Assembly: GCA_013329615.1 (NCBI GenBank)
Contig: DUKA01000206.1
Span: forward strand, 1-5,050
Direction: 5' to 3'
Origin: Candidatus Bathyarchaeota archaeon
GTDB taxonomy: Archaea; Thermoproteota; Bathyarchaeia; TCS64
Length of the DNA stretch: 5,050 nt
The notes beneath the pieces are model-generated. The model had not been told where the DNA came from and searched no databases. It saw only the letters and a program-made list of their open reading frames with translations. This document shows, in pieces, positions 1 to 5,050 of the stretch; the stretch's first letter is position 1, and the number at the start of each line of letters is the position of its first letter. Both the position numbers and the translations under genes were made by a program.

Positions 1-767
1 CAGAAGTCGGTCGTCTCCGCCGGGTATCGAACCACCTCGCTCACTGTCCCCCCATTCGCCGTGAAGAGGGGTGTAAACTGGTTGATTATGCCGTCGCCCC
101 AAGAGTCGCCGCGCTGGATGACTATAACTTCCCTTATCCCGTAGCTCCAGATGGCGTCGGCGAGCGCTGGCGGCATCGCCGTGTCGGCGGGGCACATCCG
201 GAAGAACCTATCATTGGCGATCGCGAGGGTGGGACTCGTGGAACTCGGGCTGATCATTAGCATCTTGTTCGCGTTGGCGTAGCTCAGTGTGGCGCAGCCC
301 TGCGACGACCAACCAGACCCGATGAATATTCTCGCGTTTTCGTTACGCAGCTTCTGGACAAGCTCGAGGTGCGTGTTCGCTTGACCATTAGCGTCCATGA
401 TCACGAACTCGAAGCTGACGTCTAAGCCGAGGCTCGACGCGTAGGCGTTGAGGTCGGGCTGGACGACTGTCTCCATGAAGACCTTCGTCGGGGTGTAGGT
501 TGCGGTATCCGGCGCGATGTAGCCGATCTTCACGGTTTTCCCGGCTATGCTCGACGTCGCCTTTCTCAGAGCCTCGTTCTCGTCGGTGACGTTCGCGTTG
601 ATCTCAGTCAGTCTCTGTATCTCATCGGTCAGCCGTTGAACCTCTGGGCTCGCCTGCTGCTGCGATCCGGCGTAGCCACTCTGATACCCGAAATACGCGC
701 CTCCCGCGAGCGATGTGGCGACGAGTATCACCGTGACTGCCACGATTAGCGATTTGGACCAGACCAT
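1..767 (-). CDS. ABC transporter substrate-binding protein, branched-chain amino acid (LivJ) type, membrane-anchored, partial
   Basis: The first 255 residues are visible; the gene runs off the left edge, so the C-terminal lobe is missing. A signal-anchor helix (about residues 6-25, SLIVAVTVILVATSLAGG) is followed by a Gln/Ser-rich spacer, a short coiled coil (about 43-70), and from residue 78 a type I periplasmic-binding fold: KTVKIGYIAP, an FIGSGWSSQG substrate-cleft segment, SPSSTSPTLA, then RFFRMCPAD and VIVIQRGDSWG of the second lobe. These match the Peripla_BP_6/LivJ family, which captures amino acids, amides or related small solutes outside the membrane and hands them to an ABC permease. 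No cysteine lies near the anchor, so it is held by the helix and not as a lipoprotein. The substrate cannot be told. ATG at 767 is chosen; the in-frame TTG just before it (770) is possible, with GGTGG 10-13 nt upstream. It diverges from the membrane regulator at 924. Confidence 0.88.
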   Translation of the reverse strand, partial: MVWSKSLIVAVTVILVATSLAGGAYFGYQSGYAGSQQQASPEVQRLTDEIQRLTEINANVTDENEALRKATSSIAGKTVKIGYIAPDTATYTPTKVFMETVVQPDLNAYASSLGLDVSFEFVIMDANGQANTHLELVQKLRNENARIFIGSGWSSQGCATLSYANANKMLMISPSSTSPTLAIANDRFFRMCPADTAMPPALADAIWSYGIREVIVIQRGDSWGDGIINQFTPLFTANGGTVSEVVRYPAETTDF

Positions 768-802
768 CAACGCCAGTAACCCACCCCATTCCCAGTTTTC
801 GC

Positions 803-817
803 CCTCAACTCGGGAGG
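803..817. promoter_or_regulatory. Candidate operator: CCTC-N7-GAGG inverted repeat (binding-protein side)
   Basis: CCTC at 803-806 and GAGG at 814-817 form a 4-bp-arm inverted repeat directly downstream of the minus-strand TATA-like box and before its predicted start point, where a bound protein would block transcription of the binding-protein gene. The arms match those of the repeat at 854-864. Arms this short can occur by chance. Confidence 0.22.
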
Positions 818-850
818 TTTTAACCCTTTTTGAAAAGAAAATTTTACAAA
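813..850. promoter_or_regulatory. Divergent archaeal promoter core between the binding-protein and membrane-HTH genes
   Basis: This is an A/T-rich island inside GC-rich surroundings. Plus strand: GAAAA at 837-841 resembles a BRE and TTTTACAA at 842-849 a TATA box, predicting a start near 870 and a leader of about 50 nt before GTG 924. Minus strand: GGTTAAAA (825 down to 818) is a TATA-like box, predicting a start near 795 and a leader of about 28 nt before ATG 767. The boxes deviate from the consensus, so exact positions are inference; the location of a divergent promoter here is well supported by the gene layout. Confidence 0.5.
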
Positions 851-853
851 CCG

Positions 854-864
854 CCTCTCAGAGG
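854..864. promoter_or_regulatory. Candidate operator: CCTCTCAGAGG palindrome (regulator side)
   Basis: This is a perfect 5-bp-arm palindrome with a single central base, lying 5 bp after the plus-strand TATA-like box and before the predicted start of the membrane-HTH transcript. It shares its outer CCTC/GAGG arms with the repeat at 803-817. An obvious candidate ligand is the winged-helix protein encoded immediately downstream, but that is inference. Confidence 0.25.
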
Positions 865-923
865 GATCTCGGTCGCCAATCTTTTCACCTAAGAGCCAGC
901 CTAGTATCACGAGGTACGCCCCG

Positions 924-1655
924 GTGGCCGACGAAACCAGACGCCGCAAAATCATCAAGGCGCTCAACCACGACTTCAGGAAGAGGATTCTCGAAAGCGT
1001 GGCCAAGGGCAGAGTAACCTACACGGATTTACTCAAGTTGACCGGGGTCGAGTCTGGTTACCTCGCCTATCACCTTAGGAATATGGGGGATTTACTCGAG
1101 AAGGGGGAGGAGGGTTACGCCTTAACCCCGCTCGGCTTGGAGGCGTACTCCATGCTCCATGGACGCCTGGAGACCCCCAAACGTCCCATAACGTTGCCGA
1201 GGGTCGCCGCAGCCACTCTCCTCATCATCATCTTGGTCTCAACACTCAACTACGCCTACACAATCAGTTTGAACAAATCAGCTGACGAGAGAAGGGAGGC
1301 GAACCGGTTGACTCTCCGGAATCACACCGGCGAGATGATGGGGGTCATAGTCAACGCCTTCGAATACGTTGAGGTCCCACGTTCCATCTGGACGGAGATC
1401 CTGATACACTCGACGCTTCTACAGAAGGATCTTGAGGTTATGCAGATCGAGAACGACCCGTTGACCCCAACGAATTTGATCCCGAGTATTGATGAGTTAA
1501 TCAATGAAGCTACACGTACGCTCAGCAGTTCCGATTCGGCGTACCTTGCGTTGAGCAGAGAGAACCGGCAGCTCCTTAGAGATATCTACGACGACCTTTT
1601 CACCCTTAAAAAAGGTCTTGAGTATCATTCTATAAAGATCGCTGCCTCGAGTTAG
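924..1655 (+). CDS. Membrane-anchored winged-helix transcriptional regulator with extracytoplasmic helical domain
   Basis: 243 residues in three parts. Residues 5-80 are an ArsR-like winged helix (KIIKALNHDFRKRILESV, then TYTDLLKLTG, the recognition-helix segment SGYLAYHLRNM, and a wing ending YALTPLG). Residues 92-115 form one hydrophobic helix (VAAATLLIIILVSTLNYAY), preceded by basic residues (RLETPKRP), which places the N-terminus inside. Residues 117-243 form a mostly helical, cysteine-free outside domain that I do not recognise. The layout suggests a one-component sensor: an external signal felt by the C-terminal domain is passed through the helix to DNA. Start: GTG 924, with GAGGT at 911-915 eight bases upstream, a strong archaeal ribosome-binding site. 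It is divergent from the transporter binding protein, which makes that operon the first candidate target. The hydrolase gene follows 53 bp downstream in the same direction. Confidence 0.85.
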   Translation: MADETRRRKIIKALNHDFRKRILESVAKGRVTYTDLLKLTGVESGYLAYHLRNMGDLLEKGEEGYALTPLGLEAYSMLHGRLETPKRPITLPRVAAATLLIIILVSTLNYAYTISLNKSADERREANRLTLRNHTGEMMGVIVNAFEYVEVPRSIWTEILIHSTLLQKDLEVMQIENDPLTPTNLIPSIDELINEATRTLSSSDSAYLALSRENRQLLRDIYDDLFTLKKGLEYHSIKIAASS

Positions 1656-1697
1656 GCGGATAGCTGGGCTTTTAGGTTCAATCGGACACATCTACTC

Positions 1698-1702
1698 AGG
1701 TG
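1698..1702 (+). promoter_or_regulatory. Ribosome-binding site AGGTG that decides the hydrolase start
   Basis: AGGTG pairs with the archaeal 16S 3' end and stands six bases before ATG 1709. The longer alternative start, GTG at 1700-1702, lies inside this motif and has no such site upstream, so ATG 1709 is preferred. Confidence 0.55.
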
Positions 1703-1708
1703 TTTCTG

Positions 1709-2496
1709 ATGGTTCCTGTCCTCAAGGATGGCGAGCAGCGTGTCTACTTCAAGGCTGGTGGGGAGTGGTGCTACCTCTGGACGCCCAAGGCATTCAAGGT
1801 GGGCGGCAAGACGCCGGTGCTGATGCACCACCACGGCGCCGGCGGCTACGTCCGCGAGGGCTCGGCGGACTGGCCGGACACGGAGTCGAAGGCGGCGTTC
1901 ATTAAGGCGATCATGGTGAACGGCATCGCGGTTGCTGGGAGCCACGCATGCGGCGACCACTGGGGCAACCCCTGTGCAGTGGCGGCGAATGCGGCGCTGC
2001 TCAAGGAGCTAGACGCCGTGAAGGGGCTCGACACGTCGCGCCTCGGGTTGATGGGCGGCGGCCTCGGCGGGACACTCGTGTGGAACTCCGTCCTCGGCCC
2101 CCTCGCGGGGCGCGCCAAGCTGGCGGCGGTCCTGCAGGCGGTCGCAAACCTCGACGCCACGATCAAGGAGAAGAAGTTCAGGGATGTTACACTGAAGGCG
2201 TACGGGTTCACGCCGGAGACGGCGGACGAGGTCGCCTACAAGGTGATCAAGCCTAGCGACCCGATGCCGAAGCTCAAGGCTATGAGAAAGGGACGAAGCT
2301 GCCCCGGGTCGCCATATTCCACGGGTCGAAGGATCACAACATTCCCGCGGAGACGAATGCCATCCCGCTGGCCGAGCAGCTGCGCAGGGCGGGCGGCGAG
2401 GTCGAGCTGAACGTCTTCCCGAGCGTGGAGCACAACGTCTACGCCATGGGGAAGGAGATGGAGGACCGCCTCAGGGTCTTCTTCTCGGCTCTCTAA
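1709..2496 (+). pseudogene. Alpha/beta-hydrolase-fold gene, frameshifted near 2280 and lacking the nucleophile serine
   Basis: Reading from ATG 1709 gives an alpha/beta-hydrolase: HHHGAGG oxyanion-loop motif (residues 40-46), GSHACGDHWGNP (78-88), then RLGLMGGGLGG (111-121). The last is the nucleophile elbow, usually G-x-S-x-G, but residue 118 (GGC at 2060-2062) is Gly instead of Ser; a single A-to-G change from AGC would do this. The frame then fails: the zero frame drifts into Arg/Ser/Pro-rich nonsense ending at 2410, while the -1 frame from 2281 continues the family with RVAIFHGSKDHNIP (acid Asp codon at 2332) and FPSVEHNVYAMG (His codon at 2431), stopping at 2496. The joined protein would have 262 residues, a normal family length. 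It is much richer in GC than the gene before it. Likely a decaying or sequencing-damaged gene; a non-catalytic protein made by frameshifting cannot be excluded. The natural substrate is unknown. It ends 7 bp from the convergent HTH gene. Confidence 0.8.
2287..2293 (+). other. A AAG GGA heptamer at the hydrolase frame break
   Basis: In the zero frame the codons are AAG (2288-2290) and GGA (2291-2293), preceded by A2287. This has the X XXY YYZ form in the correct phase: slipping back one base gives AAA GGG and enters the frame that encodes the hydrolase C-terminus. No convincing downstream stem-loop was seen, and the A and G runs are also typical places for a one-base indel. Confidence 0.35.
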
Positions 2497-2503
2497 GCGA
2501 TCG

Positions 2504-2854
2504 TCACCGAGTCAGCAGATTTGCGAGTATCTGCTCCTTCTCGAAGAACTTGATGATGATGAGCCCCTTGTTGGTGATGAGGTACTTCTCCTTGAGCCTC
2601 AGGTCCCTCGTGACCCCTCTGCGAGTCTCCTCGTTATCGATCTCCTCCTTCACGATTAACTCGTTCTCCTGCAGGAACTCCATCGCCTTCTTCATCGATG
2701 TCCACGACAGCCTCGCCTCGAAGAGTATCCTCGTCGGCTTCGTCGTACCGCTCGCTATCACGCGGAGGATGTCGAGGTACAACCCCAGCCGCGACCGCCG
2801 CTCCGTCGCCTCAGAAATCATAGCGCGTTTAGTTTCGAATCTTTGAATCTGCAT
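2504..2854 (-). CDS. Small archaeal winged-helix transcriptional regulator, HTH_45-like
   Basis: 116 residues, soluble. Residues 20-70 fit a winged helix: RRSRLGLYLDILRVIASG (helix 1), TKPTRILFEARLSWTSMKKA (helices 2 and 3, recognition) and MEFLQENELIVKEE, followed by a charged wing (residues 71-88) and the hallmark YLITNKGLIIIKFFEKEQ at 91-108. This resembles the archaeal HTH_45 family; the targets are unknown. The start is ATG 2854, placed only about 13 nt after a predicted transcript start, so the mRNA would be nearly leaderless with no clear Shine-Dalgarno site. ATG 2821 (residue 12) is an in-frame alternative that keeps the whole domain. It diverges from the PadR-like gene and converges with the hydrolase gene with a 7 bp gap. 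Confidence 0.85.
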   Translation of the reverse strand: MQIQRFETKRAMISEATERRSRLGLYLDILRVIASGTTKPTRILFEARLSWTSMKKAMEFLQENELIVKEEIDNEETRRGVTRDLRLKEKYLITNKGLIIIKFFEKEQILANLLTR

Positions 2855-2884
2855 GGATCATAAGCTTCAGAACAGCGAATATAA

Positions 2885-2900
2885 GCGATATTTATAACAT
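2885..2900 (-). promoter_or_regulatory. Promoter of the HTH_45-like gene
   Basis: On the minus strand, TTATAAATAT (2897 down to 2888) is a good archaeal TATA box. Counting about 26 bp from its centre puts the transcript start near 2867, about 13 nt before ATG 2854. AATAT-N5-ATATT (2878-2892), an inverted repeat with 5-bp arms, overlaps the downstream edge and could be a binding site. Confidence 0.55.
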
Positions 2901-2924
2901 TGTATCTACGTTTGTTACGAAATC

Positions 2925-2937
2925 CGAAATATTATAT
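2925..2937 (+). promoter_or_regulatory. BRE/TATA promoter of the PadR-like gene
   Basis: CGAAA (2925-2929) fits the archaeal BRE pattern and is followed at once by the TATA-like TATTATAT (2930-2937). The predicted transcript start is near 2960, giving a leader of about 37 nt before GTG 2997. The perfect palindrome TGTTAACA (2942-2949) lies between the TATA box and that start, the usual place for an archaeal repressor operator; PadR-type proteins often control their own genes. Confidence 0.5.
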
Positions 2938-2996
2938 TACATGTTAACAGTGTCTTCTTCACGGTAACCGAGGACAGGGAAATCAAGGATCATCTC

Positions 2997-3284
2997 GTGA
3001 AGTCTTTTCTCGACCTGATCGTACTATCCATACTGAAGAGGGAGCCCACCCACGGCTACGGTATGATGGAGCTGATCTACAAGCAGTACGACGTGCTGCT
3101 CAGCCCCGGCACCCTCTACCCCCTGCTCTACAGCCTTGAGCGGGAGGGGATGATATCGATCGAGAAGGAGGGCAGGAAGAAGAATTACCGCCTGACCCCA
3201 TTCGGCGAGAACCAGGCGAAGAGGATACTCACGCTCTACCAGTCGAACCTGACGACCCTGCTCAGAAATTTGCAGGTAAACTGA
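2997..3284 (+). CDS. PadR-family winged-helix transcriptional regulator
   Basis: 95 residues, essentially just the PadR winged helix: LIVLSILKREPTHGYGMMEL (helices 1-2, with the family's HGYG turn), LLSPGTLYPLLYSLEREGMI (recognition helix with the GTLYP hallmark) and a wing GRKKNYRLTPFGE. There is a short C-terminal helix (72-93) for dimerisation and no long C-terminal domain, as in short PadR proteins. Family members are usually repressors released by small molecules or stress; the ligand here is unknown. The start is GTG 2997 with a weak AAGGA at 2985-2989; the upstream frame stays open but offers no ATG, GTG or TTG nearby. Its last 23 bp overlap, tail to tail, the end of the receiver gene on the other strand. 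Confidence 0.9.
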   Translation: MKSFLDLIVLSILKREPTHGYGMMELIYKQYDVLLSPGTLYPLLYSLEREGMISIEKEGRKKNYRLTPFGENQAKRILTLYQSNLTTLLRNLQVN

Positions 3285-3726
3285 TCGTCTTGTAGCGCGC
3301 CTTCAACTCCGTCTGCTGTATCTTGATCTGGTCCTCAATCGTCTTGACGATCTCGTCGAGTTTGGCGGGTTTTACGAGGTAGTCGTGGGCACCCGCCTTC
3401 AATGCCTTCTGCACATTATCGAAGGAGGGATTGCCGGTCAGTACGCCCTTCCTCATGTCGGGCTCCGCCCTCGGCATCTTCGATATCAGCTCGATGCCAT
3501 CGATGTCGGGGAGCTTTATGTCGATCAGGATCACCGCGTAGAAGTTGTCCTTCAGCTTCCTAAGGGCGCCCTTCCCGCTTTTCACTACCGTGACCTCGTA
3601 TCCCTTCCCGCGGAGCAGGACCCCTAGGAACTCGGTCAGCACGTCGTCGTCGTCGACGAGTAGTATGTGATCCGTCTTTTTCAACGGGTAATTCCCACTA
3701 CCAGTGTAGATAAAGACTATTTCCAT
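3262..3726 (-). CDS. Response regulator, stand-alone receiver (REC) domain
   Basis: 154 residues. The receiver domain spans about 19-135: acidic pocket VDDDD (24-28), phosphate-accepting Asp69 in VILIDIKLPDIDG, switch Thr97 in VLTG, and Lys119 in YLVKP. All key residues are present, so it should accept phosphate. There is no DNA-binding or enzymatic domain, only a C-terminal amphipathic tail (IEDQIKIQQTELKARYK). The start is uncertain: ATG 3726 gives a 15-18 residue N-terminal extension unusual for the family and has no well-spaced ribosome-binding site, while TTG 3684 would begin just before the domain. It lies 42 bp after the CheY-like gene on the same strand with no clear promoter between, so it is probably the third gene of the kinase operon and a second target of that kinase. 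Confidence 0.88.
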   Translation of the reverse strand: MEIVFIYTGSGNYPLKKTDHILLVDDDDVLTEFLGVLLRGKGYEVTVVKSGKGALRKLKDNFYAVILIDIKLPDIDGIELISKMPRAEPDMRKGVLTGNPSFDNVQKALKAGAHDYLVKPAKLDEIVKTIEDQIKIQQTELKARYKTISLPANF

Positions 3727-3768
3727 CCCCGAAATACGACGTCGACGACTGTGTCATTCTGTATGGGA

Positions 3769-4137
3769 TTACGAAGCCGCGATTTTCGAGATTTCGCCCA
3801 TCAATACATCTAACTTGACTGGTTTTATCAGAAACGATCTTGCGCCCGCCGCGAGTGCGGCGTCTCTGCTCCCCTCGTCAGCACTTAGGAAAAGTATTCG
3901 GATATCGCCGTTTTTCTCTAGTATCTTCTTCGTCGCGGTCACGCCATCCATCACTGGCATCCTCTGATCCATGACGATGACATCAAACTCGGCTCCTTTT
4001 TCCACGGTTTTTACTGCCTCGGCGCCGTCGAAAGCCTGACCGATTATGTCTATTGAGTTGATGGGGAAGATTGCCTTGTAGACGTTTTGCAGGGCGACAT
4101 CGTCGTCGACGAATAGTACCCGTATCAGTTCTTTCAC
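3769..4137 (-). CDS. CheY-like response regulator, single receiver domain
   Basis: 122 residues, the exact size of a single receiver domain: VLFVDDD (8-13) acidic pocket, phosphate-accepting Asp57 in VIVMDQRMPVMDG, Ser85 in LFLSAD and Lys105 in FLIKP. It should be phosphorylated by the histidine kinase encoded just upstream: its GTG start (4137) overlaps the kinase stop in a GTGA arrangement, so translation is coupled, with AGGA a few bases before. There is no output domain, so it must act by binding another protein, or pass phosphate on. The DQRMP variant of the DxxMP motif is common and harmless. Confidence in function is high; the cellular process is unknown. Confidence 0.92.
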   Translation of the reverse strand: MKELIRVLFVDDDVALQNVYKAIFPINSIDIIGQAFDGAEAVKTVEKGAEFDVIVMDQRMPVMDGVTATKKILEKNGDIRILFLSADEGSRDAALAAGARSFLIKPVKLDVLMGEISKIAAS

Positions 4138-5050
4138 CCTTCCTGAAGCGTTATGGAGATCGTCGTTCCCTCGCTGACCTTGCCGGGGACGCGATCGTGT
4201 ATGGAGATTGACCCGTTGTATCTCTCGACGAGGTACTTGACGAGGGTTAACCCCATGCCGGTGCCCTTGCTTCCTCGTTTCCTGAGCAGCACGCGTGTTT
4301 TCTCCTCGTCGGGGATGCCGTGACCGTGATCGGCGAGCGACACTACTATCTTGCCATCCCCGTTGCGCTTAGCCTCCAACTCCACAACGACTGCCTGCTT
4401 CTTATCGGACTTCATGGAGTTGTGGAGTAGGTTGAAGAAGAGGTCGGTGAGGAAGTCGTCGGCGACGACGTGTATGTCTCCTTCTTTGATGTTATTCTTA
4501 AGGCGCAGCTCCTTGTTCGGGAAGGCGCGCCTCACCGCGTCGGCGGCCTTGACAACATCGCCGTAGAGGTCCCTTCTCTCTAGTTTGACGGGTTGCTGGA
4601 GGACCATCTGGAGCTTCTTCACGTTCTTGATGAGCTCCGTCGAACGCAGTATCTGGGCTACGGCAATCTCTATTGGCTTCTTGTGCTGGGGGGGTAGGGT
4701 TGGGTCCTGCGCTACGAGTTCGAGGGGGAGCATCATGCCCTGGTTGATGTTGTTGAGGTCGTGTACCATGAGGTCGATTAGGAACTCCGCTCGCTCCCTC
4801 GCCTCCATCTCGGCCAACTCGATGGCTCTGCGCTCGGTGACGTCCCTCGCCACCCCCTCGTATGCTATCGGGTTGCCACGCGAGTCGCGTTTCGTCTTGA
4901 TCGAGAGTTCCAGCCAGCCCGTAGAGCCATCCTTCCGCATGAAGTGCTTTAGGATGTTCTTGAAGTCCCTATTTTTCATCTCCCTAAAGAGAAGGTTCCA
5001 GTTTTCCTGTGACGCCCATGTTTGGCTCGTGTTGAGTTTTATCATTTCCT
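4134..5050 (-). CDS. PAS-domain sensor histidine kinase, N-terminus beyond the window
   Basis: The open frame runs to the right edge. ATG 5045 exists, but AGGAA directly abuts it (no spacing), and the protein would begin in mid-PAS domain, so the true start is probably outside. Numbering from that Met: the C-terminal half of a PAS/PAC domain at 1-75 (FMRKDGSTGWLEL, then AYEGVARDVTERR), a linker helix, the dimerisation helix with phospho-accepting His95 in LIDLMVHDLNNINQG, and the ATPase part with N box FFNLLHNSMKS (203-213), G1 LADHGHGIP (238-245) and G2 GTGMGLTLVK (261-270). All catalytic boxes are intact. The HDLNN form is typical of many archaeal kinases. No membrane segment is visible in this part, so it may be cytoplasmic. 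It autophosphorylates on His and passes phosphate to the receiver proteins encoded after it. Confidence 0.92.
   Translation of the reverse strand, partial: EMIKLNTSQTWASQENWNLLFREMKNRDFKNILKHFMRKDGSTGWLELSIKTKRDSRGNPIAYEGVARDVTERRAIELAEMEARERAEFLIDLMVHDLNNINQGMMLPLELVAQDPTLPPQHKKPIEIAVAQILRSTELIKNVKKLQMVLQQPVKLERRDLYGDVVKAADAVRRAFPNKELRLKNNIKEGDIHVVADDFLTDLFFNLLHNSMKSDKKQAVVVELEAKRNGDGKIVVSLADHGHGIPDEEKTRVLLRKRGSKGTGMGLTLVKYLVERYNGSISIHDRVPGKVSEGTTISITLQEG

Noticed and set aside
715..1017. Overlapping open frames across the divergent promoter (plus 715-1017, minus 767-1006)
   Set aside because: They cover the promoter and the starts of two well-supported genes and show no domain; the real genes start at 767 (minus) and 924 (plus).
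1656..1708. Separate promoter or terminator between the membrane regulator and the hydrolase
   Set aside because: Only a short GGGCTTTT-like stretch is present, with no convincing hairpin, T-run or BRE/TATA; co-transcription is equally possible.
1652..2256. Several open frames over the hydrolase gene (minus 1652-1960 and 1846-2211, plus 1948-2256)
   Set aside because: They are rich in Arg/Ala/Pro/Gly and arise because GC-rich DNA has few stop codons; the hydrolase frame carries recognisable family motifs and a ribosome-binding site.
2282..2410. Zero-frame C-terminus of the hydrolase as a genuine alternative protein end
   Set aside because: It is Arg/Ser/Pro-rich without similarity to the fold, whereas the -1 frame gives the expected Asp and His motifs and a proper stop at 2496.
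2550..2846. Plus-strand open frame opposite the HTH_45-like gene
   Set aside because: Low-complexity Ser/Arg/Leu sequence without motifs, lying fully antisense to a clear winged-helix gene.
3642..3660. CGT/CGA triplet repeat that looks like a microsatellite, with a similar run near 4100
   Set aside because: It encodes the conserved Asp cluster (VDDDD and VDDD) of the two receiver domains; the similarity is coding, not a DNA repeat.
3737..3747. Overlapping palindromes CGACGTCG and CGTCGACG between the two receiver genes
   Set aside because: Only 8 bp each, with no A/T-rich promoter element beside them; likely chance in CG-rich sequence.

Overview
The window looks like a compact stretch of archaeal chromosome with moderately high GC. 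The archaeal call rests on several things. The small transcription factors are winged-helix proteins, one of which resembles the archaeal HTH_45 type, and one regulator has a DNA-binding domain followed by a single membrane helix. A/T-rich BRE/TATA-like promoters sit about 25 bp before plausible transcript starts. The response regulators consist of a receiver domain only, and the kinase has an HDLNN-type histidine box common in archaea. A TACK-type lineage (Nitrososphaeria, Bathyarchaeia or relatives) is my inference; nothing in the window fixes the taxon.

Left part (1-1655): a divergent pair. On the minus strand, running off the left edge, is the membrane-anchored substrate-binding protein of a branched-chain-amino-acid-type ABC transporter, with a leucine-zipper-like stalk. 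Facing away from it on the plus strand is a winged-helix regulator with one membrane helix and an outside helical domain. The 156 bp between them hold an A/T-rich core with back-to-back promoter-like elements, each followed by a small CCTC/GAGG inverted repeat.

Middle (1709-2496): an alpha/beta-hydrolase-fold gene, markedly richer in GC than its neighbours. It carries two defects: the nucleophile-elbow serine position is a glycine, and the reading frame is lost near 2280, with the C-terminal part (acid and histidine motifs) continuing in the -1 frame to 2496. A correctly phased A AAG GGA heptamer lies at the break, so decay, an assembly error and -1 frameshifting all remain possible; decay or an error is the more likely.

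Right-middle (2504-3284): two small winged-helix regulators, HTH_45-like (minus) and PadR-like (plus), diverge from a 142 bp A/T-rich region with recognisable archaeal promoters and small palindromes.

Right part (3262-5050): a minus-strand signalling operon in the order PAS-histidine kinase (N-terminus beyond the window), CheY-like receiver protein (GTGA overlap with the kinase), then a second receiver protein. No DNA-binding output domain is attached to either receiver, so signal output must go through protein contacts.

I saw no rRNA, tRNA, CRISPR array, insertion sequence or origin. Gene packing is tight: convergent ends are 7 bp apart at about 2500 and overlap by 23 bp at 3262-3284.
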